DNA of 64,000 nucleotides from Amblyomma americanum (taxonomy: Eukaryota > Arthropoda > Arachnida > Ixodida > Ixodidae), in NCBI RefSeq assembly GCF_052857255.1, contig NC_135497.1:549487531-549551530 (forward strand). The letters are read 5' to 3'. Positions 55,213 to 64,000 of this stretch are shown piece by piece; the first letter of the stretch is position 1, and each line of letters opens with the position of its first letter. The notes below the pieces were generated by a model that did not search any database, was not told the origin of the DNA, and was given only the letters and a program-made list of their open reading frames with translations. The translations under genes and the position numbers were made by a program.

Positions 55213-58200
55213 CCCAGCCAACCAAGTAATGTCCAGTGGATATTCATATAATATCCTCTACAAGATATCAGATGTCCATACGATGTTCACAAATGCTCAT
55301 ATTACATCCATGTAATGTCCATACAATGTTCATTTTGATCACAGTGGATGTCCATATAATGCTCATAATATGCCCACATGCGACGATTCCTAGACATTCA
55401 GAGGATGTTAACCAGATATTCTGCCAATCTATTTTCAGGTTGGGGGCTGGATGTTGTACCATTTATTTTGTGCGCTGTACAGCTTACAACAAAACAAATA
55501 TGATGCAAGATATGACAGAGAGATACAAAGCAAAAACCAACAGTTGCTCATTACACAGGAGACTTCAATATTTTGTACACGATCTGGGAATAACATTTCA
55601 ATAACAGGTGCATTATGAGAAAATTATATACTGGGCTCTGATCAATGCAATAACATAAACATGTCACAAAGACGTGTCATTTTCTGGTATGCAAGTTACT
55701 TGAAATGTCATTTCCAGTACGTGCAAGATAGAACATTCAGGTGTAGTGAAGTCATTAGTTTGCGCTCTCTGTGACTTTGTGATCTTTCATCATACTCATT
55801 CTGGTCTTGTAAGCTGTACAGCGCATAAAATAACAAAGGGTAATCAAACAGCTGCAGTTCTCGTTTCTTCGAATATTGCACCTCGAGGCAGTACGCGGGC
55901 AAGGAATATGCACAGCACAGGCTTCGAGTACAGAAGAACGTCAAGGAATTCAATCACTTGTTTTGCCCTATGCCATATTTAATTGCCCAGTAGCCATAAT
56001 GATCAGCATCTGTTGCTATGCATTCTTTTACTCCAGGTCCTCGGATGCCTGTGAATATAACAGTGCATTGTGTTGAACAGTAGTAATGACACAGCAGGAA
56101 ATATGGACAAAAAACGGGTGCACAAGATAATGCAAAAGCTAATGTTTCATCCAACTGGCTTAGTATGTTTTCTGAAAAGTAATGAGGAAAAAGCATGTTT
56201 TCTGAAAAGTAATGAGGAAAAAGCATGCGGTAGAAGCCAAGTACACAAACGTGCATCCACTAAAACCTTTAGCCTTATCAGAGGTAAGACTAAATCCAGA
56301 CAGGGGATTTGGAGTAAAAAGATCACATGCAATGGCCTGAATGCTTAACATGAAGAAAGAAACCCAAGCCTCGGCAAACAAACACAAGGATGACAACCAA
56401 GAATTTCAAGTACATATATGCAACCATACTTTTGCAATGAAGTTGGAATGTGCACAGAAAAAGTGAATAATGTTGGTGGGCGACTGCATTCGAATAAAAC
56501 TCAAGAATGAAGTGGCAAATGCATCCTCTAAGCAGGCCCTCCATCCACTAGCGTCAACAGAGTCTCATGACATGGGTGTTACCCCATTTGCACCAGCTAG
56601 TGTGACGTCGTAGATGAAAGGGGATTAACCACTATGGCATGACAATCAATCCCCGCCTTTGGATGGAGGAACATCTCTCGCTTCGTTCTTAATCCAAATA
56701 CAAAAATACTGCAGTGGGACAGTGGTGCTAATCACTGCAGGCTTTCAGCAGGAATGAGCATGAGTATATCATCATATTGGGTGACGTATGCTGACTTCAT
56801 GAGTGTGGTTGGTGCATGCAAGTATGAAGTGGCAGGTATAACAAAGCGCGATCAGAGCCAGTTGTGGTGTATTGAAAAAGAAGACACCTTAATGCAAAGA
56901 GTGAGGGAGGATATTTGGTTTTTTCATGTCTATGATGTTTGCAGTAAGCAGGCAGGATGAAATGCATTGAGCAGGTGTGCACATTCTTGAGGGAATTTAT
57001 AAGGAGACCAGCCATGGCCCACATAGGACAAGGATATCATAGATTAAGCCAGATATAGGTAGGCCTTTTCAGTTTCACTGGAAAAATTGTGTAATAAATG
57101 AAGCAGCATGCAACTAGATTTTCATGTTAGGTAGTCAATATTAGACTTCCATGTATTTTTGTTAAAGGTTGTAATATCTATGTTTAAATACTTATATGCT
57201 AGGGAGAAGTCAAGGTGACTATATTTTGAAAATGATAGGGACAGGGTGACTGGTTATGAGAAATGCTCAAATGTATAAAGTAAAGCTCCACACTCTAGCG
57301 AAACCATTACAGAGTGTTATTGAATTTAGTCCGAAGTGACGCAGTGTTAGAACTATCAGAACAATTAGCAGCAAAAAATAGTAGAACTAGAAACAACACT
57401 GAATGAACTGCTAATGCAGGTGAGAAACAATAAACATGCTAAAGCACATTATTGACGCATGCCTGAAAGGGTGGGAAAACCATGAGCTCTTTGCATTAGT
57501 AGTCATATGTTGTGTAGTTAAAAAGGAAGTCCGTGATCCTGTAGAGAACCAAGTGGTCAATGTTGCGGTGCCTTAGTTTTATTACAGAAACCTGGAGCTT
57601 AACAGTGAGAAATGTCTTGAAGACATCTAAGAACAAAGCTCTTTCCAAACCCAGAAGCTCCAAATGTATGTTAATCATTGTTGAACATTAGAAATTGTTT
57701 TTCATGAAAGAAATTACGGAATCGAAGTTGGGACAAGTGGGAAAACAGGTTTAGATGAAGCGAGTCAATGAGGCCAAAGAAAAGTGATTGATTGAATTTT
57801 TTGTGTGTTATGTGAGGAAGAAAGACGTGGCAGTAGTTGGTAATTGGCCTGTAATTAATGAAGAACTAGAAAATATTCGGTGAAAGCTATTTGCTTTCCG
57901 TAGTCATGACTATAACTACCTAAAAATGAAGCACGAAAAACAGTTTCATACCAGCTGTTTGTCTGCATGACGCAAAATGCATCTACTGAGTGGCAAGATG
58001 CATGAGGCTATTGTTTCTCTGAACATGTTCTCCAAAATATCTGAAATGAAAAAGCAAAGAAAAATGGTCATGCCCTGCTGCATTATGCGAGGTTTACAAC
58101 GAGCAACTCTCATTGTATACATAAGATGTAAACCCTTGCTGGGGCACACAATCAGTAGCAAGAATTTTCACAGCACAACTTTCATTCTACGCACTGTAAT

Positions 58201-59616
58201 AAAACAGAAAATTTCAGAAAAAGCAGTCAAAGCCACGAGCTGAAACAAAAAGTATTCAGTAGCCAATTATCATGAAATGTGCTACTGAAATAAAAGGAAA
58301 TTACAAGAAGCGAGAAAGACCAAGTTCCCACAAAAGTTTAAAAGCACAAAGATGAAAAAAAACAATTCTGGGTACAAAAAATGCAGAGTTAGACACAAGG
58401 GCTTAACTAAACGAAGGCAGATAAGAGTATATTTGGCGCTGTTATCAAATTTTACAGCAATACAAGATTTGCAAAATCTCTGTCTTCTTGAGCCGCCGGA
58501 GAAAGGAAACTGTCCCCTCCCCACCCCATCCCCTGTACTAAAGGCCATAGCATGCCGGACGACCGGAATATGAAGTGGAATGTGCGCCATCAAAGTGCAG
58601 GCTATTCCAACAATTGTTAGAGGGCACAGCTAACTGCCAACAACTTTGCTTTACAACTGAGCACTGAAGTATCATGCATGCAGGCTGTTAAAGCAGAGAA
58701 GTGGCACAGAGCGCAGCCATTCCTGCGAAACTACTTCGGGGACAAATCGAGCCACAACTAAAAACCACAGACTTTAAATCCATGTCTGCACTCCATGAAC
58801 TGATAAACCGGATGATGAAATTGCCAGCATGAAAATTGCACAATGCCACAAACGAACACTAACACTTTGTTTGACAGAACAGTGTCATAAACACTCACCA
58901 TTATTGCTGTTATCCGCGTAATCCTCCAGTACTTCCACCACTTAGGGCTCAGGACTGTGTACAACATGCACAAAAAGCTTCCCGCCACAACGAAGAAAAT
59001 GTGAACTCGCGAAACAACAAATAAAAACTTGCGAAGAAACGCTGAAAGAAATCACGAAAACGTTGCGGCCGTCGCAACAAAACTGGTAATGGCGCTTGGA
59101 TTGGATTGGATGTGAAGCTAGCGTCGCGGCTCATGACGGTGCCCATGGCAGTTAGGCTGCCCAGTGTCATGAAAGTTCTAGTTATTGTTCTGCTCTTGAA
59201 ATCGCGGCCTTTGTGGCTGTCGGTCTAACATGAGCAATTTCTTTAAATAATCATACCGTACATGCATTCGCACGCATAAAATAAAATCAAGGCGTGCAAT
59301 AGTCGACTGCTTGAAATAATTAGTTCCTGAAAATGTAAGACTGCGAAAGCAGGAATGATTAAAATCTAAAGATAGCATAATTGCAGCCTGTTCATGCGTT
59401 CAAAAACAATAATATCTAGTTTTGGTAAGTTGTTAGCACATTTCCAAAACATTTAATGTGCTGAAAGAACATCATGCATATTAGAATATCCTCTGAATAT
59501 CCACTAACTGATATCTGAATCCAATAGTCCCCTCAACATGCAGAGGATATCGATACACGGACATTGGACGTCAGGACCATTTGTGGATATCCTCTGCATA
59601 TTCATGGTTTACAGGG
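55213..59616. mobile_element. 4.4-kb unclassified TIR element
   Basis: The left end CCCAGCCAACCAAG and the reverse complement of the right end CCCTGTAAACCATG align over about 34 bp at roughly 70 percent. AA flanks both ends (55211-55212, 59617-59618), and removing the element and one AA restores the endonuclease frame. Both ends carry repeated words of the GGATATCC/ATGTCCAT type (55230-55380 and 59480-59600). No transposase recognised. The superfamily is not assigned. Confidence 0.7.
55400..59450. other. Interior of the 4.4-kb element
   Basis: Mostly AT-rich with no recognised gene. There is a 30-bp tandem duplication at 56166-56223. 58899-59041 (minus) is exon-like: preceded by CTTTCAG, followed by GTGAGT, open in one frame with a hydrophobic segment (VHIFFVVAGSFLCMLYTVL) and then PKWWKYWRITRITAI. 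I could not name it. Confidence 0.35.
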
Positions 59617-61700
59617 AAACATTCGTTGTGATGTTGCTACTGGTATATCAGATCATAAGGCAGTTTTATTCTAACTGAATGATGTTTCTTTAAAGCATGA
59701 AAAGGCTCTTCCTTGCATTCCAAATTTTTCACGAGCAGATAATGAATCCATCATTGACATTCTTGACCTTCGCTATGACGCATTCCAAACGAATCCTTGC
59801 AGTAATAATGACTTGTGGCTCATAATCAAGAACATGGTTCATGAATGTATCTAGCGTTTCGAGCCGAAGATATCCCAGAAGTCTTGTAGCCGCAACCTTT
59901 GGATCAGCAGAGAGACGCTGCACATGCAGCATCGGCTAAAATGTCTTAAAAAGCGAGCGAAATCAGCCGCCCTTTTCATAGCTCGCGTTATTGATGAGGG
60001 GTCACAACAATTAAAACATCAAACTTTTATTGACAAAGAAAGATATTTTGGTGTCCAACTCCCATAATTTATTAGAAAATCTCCTAAAAAAAATTTGGAG
60101 GATGATTACTCCGAGTTCCCGCTGTGCTGACATGATTGTAATAGATGGAAAATGTATACGTGATGATAACACAGCTTTTGTTGCCTATAATAACGACTTC
60201 GAAACTGTTTTTACTGCAGAGATTGGTCATCTCCCATCATTCAGTTTGTCTTTAACCCCTATACCTTATGTTATCATATCCGAAAATGGAGTTTTCAATT
60301 TGCTTTCAAAATCTTGATAGCAAGAAATCGTTCGGCCCAGACGACATCCTAAATTTCTTTCTGAAGCAGTACGCGCAATGCTGCTCCAAGTATTTATGTG
60401 CCCTATTTAGAAGGTTCATAGAGGAAAGTGTCCTACCCGATGACTGGCGAGATGCCAGACTTAGGCCATTGCATAAAACTGGTGACAAAACACACGTGCA
60501 AAACTATCGCCCTATTTCACTTACTTCTACAGCATGTAGGACTCTTGAGCACATTATTCATAAGCATTTACCTACCTTTCTCGAAGAACATGGTTTCAGA
60601 AAAGGACACTCAACATGTACACAGCTAACACAGACAATTCATGAATTTTCAGAAGCCATAAACAGAGGGAAACAAACTGACGCAATATTTCTAGATTTCC
60701 GCAAGGGTTTCACTACGGTTTCTCGTAAAGAGTTAATATACAAATTGAGTTCTGGAATAAAAACCGATAAACTAATAACCTAGATTAAGGCTTACCTGAC
60801 AAAGAGGTGCCAGTTTGTTACACTAAATAGGGCCCTCTCACATGACATTGCAGTTGAATCAGGGGTTCCCCAAGTATCTGCGCTTGGACCACTTTTGTTT
60901 ATTATATTTATTAAAGGTATTGTCCATGATTTCTCTGTACATGTTATATTAGATGGTGATGATTGTGTCCTCTACGAACGAATTAATTCAATTGAAGATC
61001 AAATCAGGCTAAATAATGACTTTAAGAAGGTGATGCGTTGCTGTGATAGGTGGCAAATGGTGACAAATTTTGATAGAACAGTATACATGAGAATAACGCT
61101 AAAAATGAATCCTCTTCTCTATCAGTATGGTACTTCCGATAGTGCGCTCTCTAAGGTAACATCCTACTAATATCTAGGCCTATCGATTTCCAATACTTTT
61201 TCCTGGAAGAAACATATTAATACCGTCTCAGCAAATGCTCTTCGTAAATTATTCTTCTTGAGGCGTACACTACGGTTCGCTAATTCTGAAACACGTTTCC
61301 TTGCTTATAACACTATTGTGCGGCCAATCTTATAATACGTCGTAATAATCGGGGACCCATTCACCAACAATATTATTCACAAATTAGAAAGGGTTAAAAA
61401 AGCCGCAAGATTTATCCATAATTCCTATGTCCGCACCTCTATCGCTAATCTTAAATAAAGTGGCTTACCATCCGTTACTGATGGAAATCGTATTTGTCGC
61501 TTGAAATTCTTTTTCCAGTTAATTAATGGGCATTACAACATTGACATCTCGAAAATTGTTAGTCTAGTGGTTATGCTACACGCCTGCGACAGTCTCTTTC
61601 CGTACAACCTTTATCCACAGGAACGAACTGTTACAAATATTCCTATTTTCATAGAACTATTACCGAAAAGAACAACCTTGCTGGTCATATAGTAGAGCAG
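59617..61700 (+). pseudogene. CR1-like ORF2: endonuclease end and RT
   Basis: DVATGISDHKAV closes the endonuclease. RT from 60268: SFGPDDILNFFLK, LPDDWRDARLRPLHKTGDKT, NYRPISLTSTACRTLEHII, HGFRKGHSTCTQL, and motif A as LDFRKGF near 60690. The catalytic block reads ILDGDDCVLY near 60950 (family form FADDC, here disturbed). The C-terminal YLGLSISNTFSWKKHI and KLERVKKAARFI blocks are typical of CR1-group RT. No RNase H. Several stops. Confidence 0.83.
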
Positions 61701-62014
61701 AATTCTTTGTCTCATTTTGAGGCGCTCCTGCAATAAGTGTCGAATTTCTGAGTGTTAGCTTCCTCGGTAATTTGTGCTATTTTACTCAAAGTGCTTGATT
61801 ATAACCTATTATATGCTTTGCACGATGACTACAGTGAATGTATTCTAATGTTGTGAAAACGATAGAGTGTGATGTAGTAGTTTCGCTGCTGGTGACACAT
61901 TGTCTGCTGTATTTTTCTTTTTGTCCTTCGATGTTATACAAGTTTATGTGCTCACCTGCGATGGCCTTGGTTTTCAAGACCGCAGTATTTAGAAATAAAT
62001 AAAAATGAATAAAT

Positions 62015-62344
62015 ATGACGTTCAAATAAAACTCTTCACTTGGGCTAGCTTGCGCCCACAGTGGACTGAATCACTCGGCGGCAGCGTAGCAGCAAGCGTG
62101 CTCGGCGGTCGTCGAACAGAATGCCCGCCGCTGTCGGCAGTGCTCAATTTGAAGCTGATAGCGAACTTTCGAGATAAAGCGTGCACAGTTACTAGAACAT
62201 TCTGGAACCACGTAGAATGAGCTCCGCCTGGATGCGATCAATCGAGATAAATCTGGTCGCGTCATGCATTGCAAACAAAGCGATAAAGCGCGTTCAGGCA
62301 GCTTTGATGAATGAACAAACACTACAAAGATTCGCGGCAATACA
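62015..62344 (-). repeat. Gypsy 2 right LTR, second piece
   Basis: Resumes with TGACGTTCAAATAAAACTC, aligning with the left LTR at about 48190. It ends GGCAATACA at 62344, immediately before RT sequence of the host LINE. Confidence 0.7.
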
Positions 62345-63360
62345 ATCTCTTCTCTCCACTTCAATATAATGTATGATCGGCATGGCAAGAACACTCGAGG
62401 CTATATTGAAGTCATCGGCTATATTATATCTACGCCGATGATATCACCATCTGGTCCACCCGGGACTTCCTTGCCGGCAAAGAAAACCCCCTACAAGATT
62501 CAGTCATCTGCGTAGAAAAACAAGCAGCAAAGTGTGGCCTCTGTTGCACACCGGACAAGTCAAAAGTTATCCGCATTCAGGGCTATGCCTACAAAACTCC
62601 AGGGGACATCGAGGTTTACCTCGAAGGCACGAGAATAAAGGAAGCTCCACTCATCCGCATGCTGCGCCTCCGGCTTCAGAACGACAGAAAATCAAACCAC
62701 ACATTACAGCGCCTCCGGAATGTTGCCCTCCAGTTCTAGTCCCGCATGATTGGGCGCATCACCCGCAGCCGAAAAGGCACGAGAGAGGAGGACACCATCC
62801 GACTCATTCAGGCTCTAGTTATGAGCCGCCTGTCATACGGTCTCCCATTGCTACCACTTCTGGGGAATGAGCGAGACAAGGCGAACGCCATCATCCGTAC
62901 CCCCTGCAAACATGCATTAGGCACCCCTATGTACACGGCCAGCTCCCACCTCGAGGGCATGGGACTGACCAACACTATTGGGGAAAAGCGAGAAGCCGTC
63001 CTAGTTTCGCAAAGGGAACTCGTCCTCACCACCAAAGCTGGGCGCGCAATCTCGGAAAGAGTAGGCTCCCCGGCTGACGTACGCGGCGTCCAGGACAACC
63101 GAGACCTACCCTCAACTCTGCGAACTCGAGTGTATGTAGCCCTTCTCCCGAAGAACACGCACTCATAATTACAAAAGGGACGACGAAAGGCGCGAATATA
63201 CTGCCTGCGCCGCACACAGCGACAAGGAAGAAATGCTGTACACGGCGACGCAGCAATGTGCCCCAATTCCACAAACGCGGCAGCGTTCTTCTTGGACACC
63301 AATTTCAAGGAACTCGCCAGCGAAACTGCGAAACTGCTGTCGCATAGCGAGTTTTGCGCG
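62345..63360 (+). pseudogene. Plus-strand LINE: second half of RT and RNase H start
   Basis: Resumes with RT sequence (IGMARTLEAI) and then YADDITIWST near 62430, the catalytic block missing from the first half. The RT tail follows (IEVYLEGTRIKE; RMIGRITRSRKGTREEDTIR; ISRLSYG-like). Near 63250 in another frame is DAAMCPNSTNAAAFFLDTNF, the start of an RNase H domain. It breaks off near 63360. Confidence 0.83.
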
Positions 63361-63579
63361 CCGAATCTTAGAGCGACGAACAGAGTGCGTCCTTGGTGCC
63401 ATCTGTTTTGGTTTAGTTGCGTCCTTGTAGTTGCAAAGAAGTTAGCTCCTATGTTGAGCGCCTCGCGAGCTCCCCCCTTCCGTTCACTGCCTACGGGTTC
63501 TGTTTCTCCTGCCTTGCTGTGCAGGTGTTTTTGGCCCGCGTTCCGCGGTAAGCGTTTGGCGCCGCTGGGTGTTTTTGTC

Positions 63580-64000
63580 TATTTTAGTTTGAGAAAGTGC
63601 CTGTGTCTCTGTCCCTATACAGTTTGGTGACGCGGACGCGATTCCAACACGCAACGCACACGAATTCACGTGAGAACGATGTAATGTGACATCTTATCAA
63701 GTCACGTGACAGAAATGTAATGTGATGTCATACTAAGTCACGTGACAATGAAGAAATCGACGTTGTAGCGGCAATATCACCATGAACAGTGCTGCGCCGC
63801 CTCGACTCGTGACAAGCGCTCGCGTTGGCTACGTGGGGCCGATTGCGGCTTGGAATAAAATGCAGTTGGTTCCTGTTTCCCGACCTGTTCGCTTCGTTCG
63901 CGTCGCGCTCCGATAATTTGTAGGGGACTAAGTCTCTGTCCCTCTACTATTTGGAGACGCGGACGCGATTCGAACACGCAACGCATACGAAGTCACGTGA
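63580..64000. repeat. Terminal repeat rich in TCACGTGA
   Basis: 63585-63675 and 63925-64000 share TCTCTGTCCCT, GACGCGGACGCGATT, AACACGCAACGCA and TTCACGTGA/AGTCACGTGA, about 344 bp apart. Between them is a twofold repeat of about 36 bp with ATGTAATGTGA and AAGTCACGTGAC. The palindrome (T/A)CACGTGA recurs at about 63668, 63702, 63738 and 63993. It runs off the right edge. Confidence 0.6.

Larger units (their letters stand above)
53342..62012 (+). mobile_element. CR1/L2-like LINE inserted in Gypsy 2 LTR
   Basis: 5' region with a repeated promoter-like unit, ORF1 with a 2A-like motif (53883-54510), an ORF2 with APE endonuclease (54610-55212, resuming 59617) and RT (60268-61700) without RNase H, then a 3' end of AAATAAATAAAAATGAATAAA type. 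The LTR halves on either side (53341 and 62015) prove insertion. A short imperfect TGA-containing duplication may be the target repeat. Confidence 0.82.
48133..62344 (-). mobile_element. Second Gypsy LTR element, interrupting the LINE and itself interrupted
   Basis: Left LTR 48133-48294. Internal minus-strand genes run to 53290. The right LTR is in two pieces (53291-53341 and 62015-62344) because a CR1-like LINE is inserted in it. A TGTC...ACA style end, a polypurine tract (AAGGGGGC on minus, next to 48294) and the TGGTGGAGGTGC primer-binding site define it. The host LINE's RT frame ends just left and resumes just right. Confidence 0.82.

Noticed and set aside
48125..62427. 11-bp direct repeat GGCTATATTAT as target duplication of Gypsy 2
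   Set aside because: The right copy (62417-62427) lies inside RT coding sequence already resumed by 62377, well beyond the LTR end at 62344, so the match is probably coincidence.
1..64000. CRISPR array, rRNA, bacterial operon or phage
   Set aside because: No spaced short repeats, no rRNA-like tract; introns, SINEs and LINEs show a eukaryotic nuclear genome.

Overview
The window looks like intergenic chromosome of a hard tick (ixodid). The evidence is a tRNA-derived SINE that I recognise as Ruka-like (a tick SINE), RNase-H-bearing LINEs, Penelope-like elements with a GIY-YIG endonuclease, a PIF/Harbinger DNA transposon with its Myb-like partner gene, Gypsy LTR elements, and spliced introns. 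No ordinary host gene can be supported. Almost everything is mobile DNA, mostly broken, with several levels of insertion one inside another. Species cannot be fixed from the sequence alone. All boundaries were read by eye; those defined by terminal repeats plus target duplications are the firm ones.

Region 1 (1-8.5 kb): an old minus-strand LINE (ORF1 at 7480-8520, ORF2 start near 7440, endonuclease and RT start at 1-1437) appears to be split by a second, nearly full-length minus-strand LINE of the I/Jockey type (about 1.45-7.34 kb; ORF1 with zinc knuckle, ORF2 with endonuclease, RT and RNase H). The RT of the inner LINE carries a 126-bp in-frame insertion built around a perfect 28-bp inverted repeat.

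Region 2 (9.0-20.1 kb): a 177-bp near-perfect hairpin is followed by a 10.6-kb PIF/Harbinger transposon (9493-20061, TTA target duplication). It has a three-exon Myb/SANT-like gene on plus and an uninterrupted DDE transposase on minus. Both ends carry arrays of the interrupted palindrome TAAC-N4-GTTA, beginning 23 bp in from each end. A 4.35-kb defective Gypsy element and LINE fragments have inserted inside it.

Region 3 (20.1-24.6 kb): tRNA-derived SINEs of at least three families, AT-rich microsatellites seeded by SINE tails, and a short cluster of TGACGTCA palindromes.

Region 4 (24.5-63.4 kb): a nest of insertions. A plus-strand LINE or other coding frame holds a Penelope-like composite: two copies head to head, with a 14-bp target duplication at 24669-24682 and 46937-46950. 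The right-hand Penelope copy is cut in its GIY-YIG domain by a 17.2-kb insertion (29275-46486) that has 14-bp terminal inverted repeats beginning CACTG and a TA target duplication. That insertion carries a second inverted Penelope pair, a foldback insert, a SINE and a 657-bp Harbinger-type MITE. Further right, the LINE RT is cut by a second Gypsy element (48133-62344). The right LTR of that Gypsy is cut by a CR1-like LINE whose ORF1 carries a 2A-like peptide (GDIESNPGP), and the endonuclease of that LINE is cut by an unclassified 4.4-kb element with terminal inverted repeats. The first LINE resumes at 62345. The window ends in a repeat rich in TCACGTGA palindromes.

Functionally, only the Harbinger transposase still reads as one long uninterrupted frame. 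The Myb-like partner, both Gypsy pol genes, all Penelope copies and all LINEs carry stops, frameshifts or deletions.
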